The notes beneath the pieces were generated by a model. It was not told where the DNA came from. It did not search any database and saw only the letters and a program-made list of their open reading frames with translations. The position numbers were made by a program, and so were the translations under genes. From Aculops lycopersici (taxonomy: Eukaryota > Arthropoda > Arachnida > Trombidiformes > Eriophyidae): 64,000 bases of DNA. Location: positions 6,489,500 through 6,553,499 of the forward strand of contig WNKI01000002.1 of the NCBI GenBank assembly GCA_015350385.1. The letters are read 5' to 3'. Below are positions 35,392 through 44,956 of the stretch, in pieces (position 1 is the stretch's first letter; every line of letters starts with the position of its first letter).

Positions 35392-36336
35392 TCATGACTG
35401 ATATTTTGCAATGGAGCTCAAGAGGAGCTTAAACGATTGTGCCACCTGTTCGCTGTTTACAAACGGACTTATTTGTTTCAGTAGAGCTTCTGGAAAACTT
35501 GTATGTCTCTTCTTGCGGCCACTAACAGTTGTTGATGAGGTTGGTCCGGTGAGACTTATTGCGCCGCCACTTGTTGGGCTCATTGATGGTCCGTTACCGT
35601 TCATCTGATTCACTACAAACAGGTAAATTAGAATGAAGGGTGCGCCCACTATAACAGCCCCGATAGCTACCGCGATAGCTGTGCATATGATCTCCGAAAC
35701 ATCGAAACTCTTTCCCATCAAAGGAAACATTGAACCCGATGATAGAAGTCCGCTTGGTCCGCTGGCGCTTGCTAAGCCGCTCATTGGACCATTGGAAAAT
35801 AAGGATGACATTGATCCTGCCGATGGATAGTTTCCGACCGAGCTCATGGGAGGCATCGGATACCCGCGACTCATCGACATGGGATCATAGTGGCTAGCGG
35901 AATGGTAGCCACCCGCGAGGTCGCTCGCATAGTTAACCGCAGCACTGGCTAGAGGTGAGGAAGCGTAGTTCGAACTCGGCGATTGTCCGACATATGCCGA
36001 GTCACCGGAAATTGAGGCGTATGATCCTGTGCTTGACGCACCCAAGTTGCTATCGTATTGACGTCCATGTCGAGACTTATTGTTGTTGCTTGTCTGAGAT
36101 GAGATACCCTCGTCCATCTTGTGATTTGCAGGAGGTGGGGATGGTTCTCTTAGATCGCTGGATGGCCCTTCGACTGCCAGGCCTATGGTTGCAAACATGA
36201 AAGAGCACAAAACTGATAGTAAAAGTGCATGGCCCCTATATGAGGATCCTGGTTTCATGTTCAACAGTTTCCTGAGCCACCAACGACCTGAGCAACTTAT
36301 CGGCTTGATTGCTGACTTTTTAACATGAACTTTCAT
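35392..36336 (-). CDS. Secreted or membrane Ser/Gly/Tyr-rich protein with dibasic site, function unknown
   Basis: 314 residues; family not recognised. Translation may start at Met1 (36336) or at the internal Met27 (36258), which opens a typical signal peptide (MKPGSSYRGHALLLSVLCSF...). Residues 75-210 are low-complexity Ser/Gly/Ala/Tyr/Pro/Met, resembling cuticle or silk-like arthropod proteins. Residues 213-241 form a strong hydrophobic helix (ICTAIAVAIGAVIVGAPFIL and onward). The C-terminal 40 residues follow GRKKR, a furin/PC-type site, and form an amphipathic segment (FPEALLKQISPFVNSEQVAQ). A clear TATA/initiator promoter lies about 70-100 bp upstream. A minus-strand AATAAA at about 35337 falls in the 64 bp gap to Frizzled, so the 3' ends probably overlap. 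Expression in epidermis is a guess from composition only. Confidence 0.8.
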   Translation of the reverse strand: MKVHVKKSAIKPISCSGRWWLRKLLNMKPGSSYRGHALLLSVLCSFMFATIGLAVEGPSSDLREPSPPPANHKMDEGISSQTSNNNKSRHGRQYDSNLGASSTGSYASISGDSAYVGQSPSSNYASSPLASAAVNYASDLAGGYHSASHYDPMSMSRGYPMPPMSSVGNYPSAGSMSSLFSNGPMSGLASASGPSGLLSSGSMFPLMGKSFDVSEIICTAIAVAIGAVIVGAPFILIYLFVVNQMNGNGPSMSPTSGGAISLTGPTSSTTVSGRKKRHTSFPEALLKQISPFVNSEQVAQSFKLLLSSIAKYQS

Positions 36337-36399
36337 CTTGATTATCGATTTAGTTTGGAAAACTTATTGTGGATGTGTTGATGTAGAGAAACTTCTTGC

Positions 36400-36437
36400 A
36401 ACTGACCACAACCATCCTGATGGAGACAGCTTTTATA
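36400..36437 (-). promoter_or_regulatory. TATA box and initiator for the Ser/Gly-rich protein gene
   Basis: On the minus strand CTATAAAAG (TATA at 36431-36437) precedes TCAGTT (36400-36405), an arthropod-type initiator. The first T of the TATA is about 34 bp upstream of the initiator A at 36403. The predicted 5' UTR to the ATG at 36336 is about 67 nt. Confidence 0.65.
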
Positions 36438-36439
36438 GC

Positions 36440-37676
36440 TGAGATTTTGAGGTGCGGAAGGGTTCGAAAATGTCTCCTCTCTGTCTAACTCGCTTCCTGG
36501 TTCCTGATTGAGATGTTTGAATGAATGAAAGGAGAGAAAGTGATAACAAGAGAAATCTTGGGCGCGGACATTTATGGGGAATGGTCAAGCGAAAGCACCT
36601 GTTGCGCTAAATGCTAATGTCCACTAACTGTTACTGGGCTCTCACTCGGGCGGCGTCACGTTGCTGCTAAGAAGGAGTAATATGGAACTTCAAAAAAAAT
36701 CTCAGACAGGTAACAAAACCAAGTTTCATACCAAAAGAGCGGCGAGAGATGTCAACACAATGAAGACATAACAAAATGAATAATATGACATCAATCAATC
36801 TACCGTAACTGTGAATTGTATATTACGAAAAATTTAGTTTAGTTACCGACTAAACAAGAATGTCGACCGAACTGACTTGAAAGAGCCTTACTAATGGTGT
36901 AAGAAAAACTCTAGATTATAAATCAAGTCATTTACTGTGTGATTCAAAATTGGTAGAATAAAAAATCTGAGGTAATCTCATGAAAAGTCTGTGAGCGGAA
37001 TATGAAATTAAATTGTCTGAATTAGATACACGCCTTCTCGATTGCTGAATTTTCTGTACCCGCATCAAATGTGAACAGAACACGGCAAAGCGGTTTATTC
37101 AATAAAGATCCACAAGAAGGCGTAGCTCGGTGAGTCGTAGAAACACACAGGCAGCGGGCCTTGGAAGCCCGCTCAGCGGCAGGCTAGAAAACTGCGGGCC
37201 GGCGAGCTCCAGTAGTTTGCAATGTAAAATTTCCTTTATTTCTGTCGAACAGTGGCAATGGCCAGCAGACACACAGAAACATTCTTCCCTCTGTTTAGCC
37301 CGTAAAAGTACAGTGCCGTCTGTACTGTTGCTGCTTCTGTGTGTTAAAGTTCGCTGGTTTTTCTGCCGCTAGCCTGTCTCCTCTGCCTTAGCCATTGCTT
37401 CAATGCAGTTGAATCCAGCGAACTGCTGCATTGGTTGCCGTTGTGTTGCCGCTAATCGGGGATGATGAATCTTTGTTGACGCTGTTCCCTTCAGCCTATC
37501 CCAATGCATTGTGCTTCACCATCCACCACAGTCGCTTGTTGTTCCTTGGGTTCCTAACTTTTTCCACTCCATTTTGTATGATTTCGAATGTAATTTTAGT
37601 ATTATTATCTATAACACTATTTGTCATTATCATCGAAAAATTTAGAAATGAGCTCTTCAATCAGTTCAAAGAAATC
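36440..37676. other. Intergenic region and 5' UTR of the JARID2-like gene
   Basis: No gene seen. GTATGA at about 37575 and a TTTAG at about 37644 could bound a tiny 5' UTR intron just before the ATG at 37677. Confidence 0.4.
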
Positions 37677-38909
37677 ATGAGCAACGGAACGGCGAGGGCT
37701 GCCCCCGAAAGCAAGAAGCGGAGAAAGAGGAGGGATGGCGTCGGTGGCGAGGAAGGGGAGGCCAGTGGTGCTGCAAGTTTAAAATCTAGCCCAAATAAGA
37801 AAAAAGTTTCTAGAAGGAATAAGAAGGATTCGCCAGAATTAAGGCCTCGTCGTCGAGCTTCGCAAACCTACTTCTTCAAGTATCAATTGGCCAGAAATCC
37901 GCTCAAGGCCGAAGAGGAGGACCTCAAGTTAGCTCTCTGGGCCTCCTTGCAGCAATGCAACGGCAATCCCAAAACCAATGGTAAGACTACCAACTCGAAG
38001 ACTAGCCACAATAATAATAATAATAACAACCATAGCAATGATGGAAATCATCATACAAACAACAACAGCAACAACCTCCTCCATCAGCACAACAACCATG
38101 CCTCCAGCAAAACTCACAATCATAGCAAGCAACCACCGGACAAGAAGCTGAGTAAATCTTATTCATCACATAACCATAATCATCATAACAACCATATCTC
38201 ATCATCAGCCAACATATCTGCCGTGACCACAGCCGCAACCACAAAGCCAGTAGCAGATGAAGAATATTTAGAAAAGTATAGGCCTGAAACTGAGGATTTT
38301 CTCGCTTTCATTTGCTTCAGATCCACTGCCCCTAATTTTCAGAATTCACCAAATGCAACGACAGCAACAACCGAAAATGCAACAAATATATCATCTTCAA
38401 TTGGTACTAATGATACCACAACTACTACATATAGCAACGCTACTACCAATACAATGAACTCCAGTACTGCAACATCTAACTGGGACGGTGCAAAGATTGA
38501 TGGAATCATGGACAATGTAAATAGTCCAAATGGTAACAATAATAACATTAGCAGTGCTACAAATATCAACAATAATCACAATCATATTATGAATAATAAT
38601 CGCCGCCCAACCCGCCAATCGCCAAGGTTGGCTAGTTCACAAAGAAAGATCTCTGAAAATGACATGATGAACACTGCCTACGACAACTCAATCAATTATG
38701 AAGAAGATATGAAAAAAGCCTCCATTGCATTGGAGGATATGGCGCAAGAGATCAATAGCTCAGATGAAATTTCCAATCGTATCTCAAGATTATCCTCATC
38801 GCCGTATAAAAACAACAAGCACTTAGTAAAGGGATTGATGACTCGCGAATTTGCTGGCGCATTCGCGGATGAAGAAACAATCTTCGAAAGTATATCAAAT
38901 AAACTATAA
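37677..38909 (+). CDS. JARID2-N-terminus-like protein with UIM-like and TEDFL motifs
   Basis: The chosen start is MSNGTARAAPESKKRRKRR at 37677, giving 410 residues. The frame is open to 37431, but the upstream part is hydrophobic and AT-rich, like non-coding DNA. Near residue 78, EEEDLKLALWASLQQ fits a ubiquitin-interacting motif. Near residue 205, YRPETEDFLAFICFRST matches the KPKTEDFLTFLCLRGS block of animal JARID2. JARID2, a PRC2 accessory factor, has the same UIM-then-TEDFL order and binds H2AK119ub through its UIM. Between and after these motifs lie Asn/His/Thr-rich low-complexity tracts. The JmjN, ARID, JmjC and zinc-finger domains are absent: the ORF ends in REFAGAFADEETIFESISNK and a stop, and the opposite-strand p32 gene follows 71 bp later. 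It is likely a nuclear chromatin protein. Homology is moderate and should be treated as provisional. Confidence 0.7.
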   Translation: MSNGTARAAPESKKRRKRRDGVGGEEGEASGAASLKSSPNKKKVSRRNKKDSPELRPRRRASQTYFFKYQLARNPLKAEEEDLKLALWASLQQCNGNPKTNGKTTNSKTSHNNNNNNNHSNDGNHHTNNNSNNLLHQHNNHASSKTHNHSKQPPDKKLSKSYSSHNHNHHNNHISSSANISAVTTAATTKPVADEEYLEKYRPETEDFLAFICFRSTAPNFQNSPNATTATTENATNISSSIGTNDTTTTTYSNATTNTMNSSTATSNWDGAKIDGIMDNVNSPNGNNNNISSATNINNNHNHIMNNNRRPTRQSPRLASSQRKISENDMMNTAYDNSINYEEDMKKASIALEDMAQEINSSDEISNRISRLSSSPYKNNKHLVKGLMTREFAGAFADEETIFESISNKL

Positions 38910-38980
38910 TTATTTTTAATTATACCGATTTTACATCAATATCTTAGAAACTCGGGTCTCGTCTATAACTCAAATTTGAA

Positions 38981-39862
38981 TCACTTGGTCACAAACTTTT
39001 TTAAGCGTTGAATCAGGCCGACATATTGTTTCTTCTCATAGCTGGTTGCAAATCTGATCAAATTGTTGGAAAACTCTTCGTCAATTCCATACTGGGCTAG
39101 GTATGTCAGTAGACCATCTTGCAGATCCTCAGGGAAGTACTCTGCACTAACTGCAAATTCTGTTTCCTTTGGCTCGCCCTCGTAGAGAACCAGCTCGTCA
39201 ATATTGAAAATTGGAGCACTGTCAAGAGGCTCACCGGTTTCTTCATCCTGCTCCATATCCTCGAAGTAGCAACTCATCTCAAGAGTCTGCCCACCCTTGA
39301 CTACTTGAACTTGAAATTCAGGCATACTGACTAGCGTTGTTTGCAAATTGGCCTCTTGTTGTTGCTGCTGTTGAGCATCTTTTGGTTGACCATCGGCGGC
39401 AACTGGCCACTCGCTTAAGGAGGAGGATACTGTAAATCTGACTGAAATGGTAGCGTCACCAACTTGTTTCGTCAACTTGACATCTGCATCATCGGTCTCA
39501 ACACTGAACCCAGGGAATTGATCGGTGGATAGCTGTTGGTTCAACTCAGCTGTCTCCTCTTGAATCTCTTTCTCCAAAACATCCACTATAGAGACACTTC
39601 CAGATGGCGAGCTTTGCGAGTTGAATTGTCGCATAGAGATCTTGTTGCAACCAATTTTGCAAACTTGTGTGATAGAATTGGCATCCTGGCTAGTTAGGCA
39701 AGATGTCATTCGTTTGTTGTTACTAGAGCTAATCGAGTGGCTAGCCCTAGCAGCGATCAGGTGATGACTTCGGGGGATTGTCGAAGATCCCATGATCACA
39801 TTATTATAGGTTATCTGATTGACGACCGACAAACCCCTTCTGAATGAGTGTAGCATCATCAT
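38981..39862 (-). CDS. C1QBP: C1QBP/p32 (MAM33 family) mitochondrial matrix protein
   Basis: 293 residues from the first in-frame ATG (39862; upstream open codons have no ATG). The first about 75 residues are basic and Ser-rich with no acid stretch, as expected for a mitochondrial presequence. The mature part starts around VDVLEKEIQEETAELN and carries the MAM33 fold signatures: GFSVETDDADVKLTKQVGDA, VSMPEFQVQVVKGGQTLEMS, an acidic loop and DGLLTYLAQYGIDEEFSNNL. It ends in EKKQYVGLIQRLKKFVTK. p32 forms a doughnut-shaped trimer in the matrix and supports mitochondrial translation. A short Gln run (39360s) replaces part of a loop. It converges with the JARID2-like gene at 71 bp. Confidence 0.95.
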   Translation of the reverse strand: MMMLHSFRRGLSVVNQITYNNVIMGSSTIPRSHHLIAARASHSISSSNNKRMTSCLTSQDANSITQVCKIGCNKISMRQFNSQSSPSGSVSIVDVLEKEIQEETAELNQQLSTDQFPGFSVETDDADVKLTKQVGDATISVRFTVSSSLSEWPVAADGQPKDAQQQQQQEANLQTTLVSMPEFQVQVVKGGQTLEMSCYFEDMEQDEETGEPLDSAPIFNIDELVLYEGEPKETEFAVSAEYFPEDLQDGLLTYLAQYGIDEEFSNNLIRFATSYEKKQYVGLIQRLKKFVTK

Positions 39863-40896
39863 GATAATAAACTGATACAATTTTTTTCGTGTTTGATCAA
39901 CAACAAAACAAATCTCCTTAATATTGCTGAGATTAATTTAGAGAAGGTTAATGACAGTGATTATAATGTTCGTGAGATAACGGTGAACTCGTGCTGACCA
40001 CGTTGAGTCTTAGAGAAAAAAATTAAAGCTCTGAGTGTTTTGGTCACAGGCGGCTAAGACTGGAGTTTTCTCGTTTTTCTGAACCATGTGGTGCAAACTG
40101 TCTCACAACTGCTTTTATCAATTTTCCCCACAAGAACTCAAATTTTCCTGGTTTTCAATGGATTCGAATAGAAAAAAACAAGGGGTAAAACTCTAATGCA
40201 GTTGAGGTACGCCAGACTCGTGGTGAAACCTTGTTCCTGCTGCATGTTAGTGAGTGTAAAAATTTGCGCTCTTCTCCGTGCTAGACCAATGGCGCCACAA
40301 TCGCTAGTTAGTTTCGCCATTGGCACTGCATGCAAAACTGCACCAACCTATTCACACGTCCAAAGCTCGCATTGGTCGGGCGCCCATTTGCAGCGGCGGC
40401 CGCATGAAGAGCCAGTAGTACAGCGGCGGCTACTGCTCTCTCTCTCTCTCCCTCTAACCAACACATTGGAGCGGCATTAGCGACCCAAGCAGACAAGCAG
40501 TCGGTGAGGGATCTCACCGAGTGTCGCTTCCAATGGCGCCGCTAATACTGATTGCTGCCATCGCTGCTGTGTGCATATTTGCTATTGCATTTGCCTGCTC
40601 GCTGAGCCGCTGTCGCTGGCCCTACCGCCACTGCCATCGTCGCCGCCCGAAGCTTCATGCAGTACTGGCAGCTCCCCGTAGCAGCATCTACTCGTTGACT
40701 TTGTCAATGTCCCGCTGCTTCGGTTTACGCTCGTTCTCTCTCTGCTTCTTCTATACCAATTATTTTCAGCTAAAGGCGAAAACAACAAAATAATATAACT
40801 TGGAAATATATTATTATCCATATTATTATTATTATTGAAAAAACTTATTGGCGTTTCCTAAGGCAAAGTGACTCTTTTAATTATATTTAGCTTGAC
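39863..40896. other. Divergent upstream region of p32 and PP2A-B
   Basis: No supported gene. ORFs at 40196-40480 and 40521-40793 are low-complexity and unsupported. A small perfect palindrome (40505-40522) and a CT run (40437-40453) lie in a GC-rich island that may be the PP2A-B promoter and 5' UTR. Confidence 0.45.
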
Positions 40897-42405
40897 ATGG
40901 CGGAGCCGCTTCAGTTTCAATTCGCACAAGTTAAGGGCAGCCTAGAGAATGATGCAACTGAATCAGATATAATCTCTTGTGTTGAATTCAATCATGATGG
41001 CGACCTACTGGCCACCGGTGATAAGGGAGGCAGGGTAGTTATATTCAATCGTGATCATAGTGCTAGAAAATCAACAACCGACCCACCAACAACAACACAA
41101 CAGCAACAACACCAGCAACATCAATCACAAAACCAGCAACAACAACACCAACCTATTGATGTAGATATAGACTTGGATCAACATCAAGATTTCGAACCTC
41201 ATGAAACTAAAGATACAACTCAATTATCAGCTTCAGATTCAACTAGCGTCTCATCGAAGATATTCGAAAAGTGCGAATACAATGTCTATTCAACCTTTCA
41301 ATCGCATGAAGCGGAATTTGATTATCTAAAGAGTTTAGAAATTGAAGAGAAGATTAACAAAATTCGATGGTTGAAAAGAAGAAATCCAGCCCACTTTCTC
41401 CTATCGACAAATGATAAAACTATTAAATTATGGAAGGTCTCCGAGAGGGATAAGCGAATCGATGGGTTCAATTTAAAAGATGATTTTGGCCAACATATTA
41501 AGAGTCCAATCACTGAATTAAGAGTACCAACTGTTGTTCCAACCGAGCTAACAGTGGAGGCCACCCCTAGAAGAATATTTGCCAATGCTCATACTTATCA
41601 TATTAATTCAATCTCAATCAATAGTGATCAAGAGACTTATCTGTCTGCAGATGACCTAAGGATTAATTTATGGCATCAAGAAGTGACTGATGAAAGTTTT
41701 AACATTGTTGATATCAAACCTGTTAATATGGAGGAACTCGTTGAAGTAATAACGGCGGCTGAATTTCATCCAAACCAATGCAATGTTTTTGTCTATAGCA
41801 GCAGTAGGGGTGTTATTAGATTGTGCGATATGAGAGCATCGGCCCTTTGCGATCAGCATGCCAAAATCTTCGAAGAACCAGAGGACCCGTTTATTAGAAG
41901 CTTCTTCAGCGAAATAATCTCCAGTATTTCAGGCATAAAGTTTAGCAACAATGGTCGTTACCTAATATCACGTGATTTTGTTTCTGTTAAAGTCTGGGAT
42001 ATTAATATGAATTCTAGGCCAGTTGAATGTTATCATGTGCATGAGTTTTTGCGCTCGAAACTATGCAGCCTATACGAAAGTGAGTATATATTTGACAAAT
42101 TCGAATGCTGTTTCGATGGATCAGATCGGTATATTTTGACCGGATCTTACAACAACTTTTTCAAGATTTGCGATCGTTACACAAAAAAGGATGTAATGCT
42201 TGAGGCCTCAAAGGATGTTGCCAACAATAACATTCTGAAACCAAGAAAAGTTTGCCCGTCAAACAAGAAGAAGAAGGATGAGATTAGTGTGGATAGTTTA
42301 GACTTTAATAAGAAAATTTTATACTCGGCTTGGCATCCAAAGGAAAATGTTATCGCCATTGCTGCCACAAACAATTTGTTCTTGTTTCAAGAGAAGCAAC
42401 AATAA
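40897..42405 (+). CDS. tws: PP2A regulatory subunit B/PR55 (PPP2R2, twins)
   Basis: This 502-residue WD40 protein is encoded in one exon. It targets the PP2A catalytic/scaffold dimer to substrates, for example in mitotic exit. The family blocks are nearly intact: CVEFNHDGDLLATGDKGGRV, NVYSTFQSHEAEFDYLKSLE, FANAHTYHINSISINSDQET, LSADDLRINLWHQEVTD, DMRASALCDQHAKIFEEPED, SKLCSLYESEYIFDKFECC and the final HPKENVIAIAATNNLF. A loop after the first blade strands (about residues 57-126) is expanded by about 55 residues of Gln/His/Thr/Asp-rich sequence (encoded around 41070-41270), where vertebrate B55 has a short loop. The AATAAA overlaps the stop codon (CAATAAAGCC at 42401-42410). Confidence 0.97.
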   Translation: MAEPLQFQFAQVKGSLENDATESDIISCVEFNHDGDLLATGDKGGRVVIFNRDHSARKSTTDPPTTTQQQQHQQHQSQNQQQQHQPIDVDIDLDQHQDFEPHETKDTTQLSASDSTSVSSKIFEKCEYNVYSTFQSHEAEFDYLKSLEIEEKINKIRWLKRRNPAHFLLSTNDKTIKLWKVSERDKRIDGFNLKDDFGQHIKSPITELRVPTVVPTELTVEATPRRIFANAHTYHINSISINSDQETYLSADDLRINLWHQEVTDESFNIVDIKPVNMEELVEVITAAEFHPNQCNVFVYSSSRGVIRLCDMRASALCDQHAKIFEEPEDPFIRSFFSEIISSISGIKFSNNGRYLISRDFVSVKVWDINMNSRPVECYHVHEFLRSKLCSLYESEYIFDKFECCFDGSDRYILTGSYNNFFKICDRYTKKDVMLEASKDVANNNILKPRKVCPSNKKKKDEISVDSLDFNKKILYSAWHPKENVIAIAATNNLFLFQEKQQ

Positions 42406-43221
42406 AGCCTTGAACATCGAATCCGACCAGCAGCATACCTTTATCATCGATACTAATCTTCTATCAAGATGATTGATTGAAAGCTCGACTAAAATAATGT
42501 ATCTTTGAATTAGAGAAGCCTAGATACAAAAGAAATCCAGAGCTACGTGCCTGTTCGTTTGTGCACCATGAATGCAGCCACCGATTAGCACGAGCTGGGC
42601 TCTTGATGTATTAAATCTGGGTTAGCTAGTTTTATTTTAGTGCTACAATCCTCAACTGATAGTTGTTGTGGCACTAAAAAAGAACAATGTTTTTCTTTAA
42701 CAAGGAGCTGTCACTCTCGAGGTTACAATCCTATCCTGATACTCTTGTTGAGCAGCTTTAGTTACTTATGATGCGCCTAAATTAATGACCTGTATGAAGC
42801 AACAACTAAAATTGATGTCGACTTATTTACGATTGGTTTGGTGGCAAGTTTCCCTCCTATCCATGTCAAATCCAACCAAAAAGAGCTGAATCGTGCATAT
42901 TCAAGGCTCGGCACAAATGCATCAAACGGGTCCACCTGATTGCAGATAATTTTGTTCTAGCAATATGATGTCTTGGGTAGAATATACTGGCAGAGAATTT
43001 TTGCTTGACAATCGTCAGGCTCTTTTAATAAATGCCCCAAGTCAAGTTTAGATTGTATGAATGTCGTGTTTAACATTTGGTGAATCTTAACCTTTCATCG
43101 ACACCGAATGAGCTAAGGAGAGAAAGGACCAATCATTTGATATCTTTTTATTCCTTTCTCTCTCTCTCTCTCTTTAACCGATTCATGTACTTAAATCCTC
43201 ACCTAGAGCCAAGATAACCGT
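42406..43221. other. PP2A-B downstream intergenic DNA
   Basis: No coding feature. A CT-rich run at 43155-43175 precedes the ORF at 43222. Confidence 0.4.
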
Positions 43222-43668
43222 ATGGAAGATTTATTGATTCAGACCAACCAGATGCAGAGGTTTACAGACGAAGAGCTAGAGTCAAGATTGTTGCAGACTT
43301 TTCCGCCAGTACAGGTAGAGACAGGCGTCAGTAGAACACGTATTAGCTTGCTGATCAAGCGTCATGACGGTTATTGTCGGAATCACTGTTGCCTCGGCCA
43401 TCTATCACGAACAACCGCAGGGTCAGTAAACCTCAAACCCCCGCCGCGGCTTAAGACAGATATTAGCTTCAGTCAATTTGAGTCCTCCTACGAAACTCCG
43501 ACAAACCAGCAACACGCGCCGACTACATGCTTCTATGTCCTGAATGATAAGTCTATCAAAAATGTTAACGTGAATTCGAGTCAAGCCGGAATCACCAGGT
43601 TGAGGGCGCGACTAGTTTGTGTCAATAGAGAGATTCAAATGAGAGAGATCAGACTAACACTAAACTGA
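43222..43668 (+). CDS. Small hypothetical ORF (148 aa)
   Basis: An ATG-initiated ORF of 148 codons with mixed composition, starting MEDLLIQTNQMQRFTDEELE. It contains a Cys/His cluster (RHDGYCRNHCCLGH). No family recognised. It stands alone in a 6 kb gene-poor stretch, has a pyrimidine-rich leader about 40-60 bp upstream, and has no obvious downstream AATAAA. It may be a real lineage-specific protein, an exon, or chance. Its amino-acid mix is less repetitive than other ORFs of this region, which is the main reason to list it. Confidence 0.3.
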   Translation: MEDLLIQTNQMQRFTDEELESRLLQTFPPVQVETGVSRTRISLLIKRHDGYCRNHCCLGHLSRTTAGSVNLKPPPRLKTDISFSQFESSYETPTNQQHAPTTCFYVLNDKSIKNVNVNSSQAGITRLRARLVCVNREIQMREIRLTLN

Positions 43669-44935
43669 TATACAATAGATTAGTGGGTTATAGGGGGATC
43701 ATGTAACAACAACATCATTAACAACGAAAACACGATGTCTTCTTTATTCGACCAACTTTTTAGGCTAAGTAGTTTTTCCCTCTCTAACTCTAAACTGATT
43801 CGCTGAATTAAATCAATCTTGACAGGTGAGTGTCAGTTTTTTGGCGAGAGACAAACTATTAAAATTTGCCTTACATTGCCAGTTTTACTACGAAACCATG
43901 CTTCTCGTCCCTCTACTTCAACTCTCTCTCTCCCTTCCTACACTTTCTGCAGTGTTCAAGTTTCCAACGGGACGATATACCTACCTGTCTGCCTGTCTCA
44001 TGGTCGTAGTTGGTTGGCTTTGTTGTCTGTGTCACAAGAGAATCAGCGGCACAGTAGTGTATTTATTTGGCAAAATTTTCTAGCTCGCTAGGCGCTCCAG
44101 TGAGAATCTTGCGAGCTTGTCATCGATCTTGCCGTCCAACTTAACAAGAGCCCTTACCCACACGAACGGTGGCAGTGAGCTTTGTGTACTCCAAGAGACT
44201 ATTCAACTCGTTCACGAACAACAACAATAACACTAGCATTGTTGGCTAGCCCTTCTTTCATACATGACTCTCTCGCACCATAAGGCGTACACTGTAGTGT
44301 GGATAGATGGTACTTGGTAAAGCCGCGTTTGTCAAGTAAAACTCTGCCAATAGCCTACGCCAACTTTAAGGATCTCGCCACCAGGTCGTGGAACCGGGGA
44401 CTAGTGGCGTCGATTCCTCCGTATAAACATGGCAGCAAACGGCTAAACGCTGATGGCTTGTTGAGCCATCAGCGATTCGTCGATTCAGTTCTCAGTAGTA
44501 TCCAGTGGAGGTGGCGCTAAGCTTTGCTACCAGCTTTGCTGCACTGGCTGGCTGGCTGGCTGGCTAGTGGCGCTGGCTCTGGCTCTGGCTCTGGCACTGG
44601 CCTCGAAAGTTGACTAGCAGAATTGCAATGGCAATTACAGCTTACCATAAACACAACGTAAACCACCAAACTACTCATCAGGACATAGACATAGACATCG
44701 TAACACACACACACACAAACTTTACGTGCCACCAAAACGGGATTTGTGTCTAGAGTGTAGGAGCGATGGTTTGGCTGCGGTGGTAGCGTTGAGGTTGTTG
44801 TTGTTGGTTGCGGTGGTTGAGAGCGAGAGTTTGTTATGGAATGTTGTAATAACAGAAAGCTAGAGAGCAATGTTTGCTCGATAGAATGACTCGGTGACAA
44901 CGATAATCGACTGCGTGCTGAGTTGAATGGGCTGT

Positions 44936-44956
44936 AGCTAGCTAGCTAGCTAGCGA
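44936..44956. repeat. (GCTA)n tetranucleotide repeat
   Basis: Five or so tandem GCTA units, self-complementary, in non-coding DNA. Confidence 0.8.

Noticed and set aside
37431..37676. N-terminal hydrophobic extension of the JARID2-like ORF
   Set aside because: No ATG at the start of the frame, AT-rich intron-like composition, and a better ATG at 37677 followed by a nuclear-type basic sequence.
44517..44900. 127-codon minus-strand ORF with Glu-Pro repeats
   Set aside because: Arises from CTGGCT and TGTG repeats; low complexity throughout.
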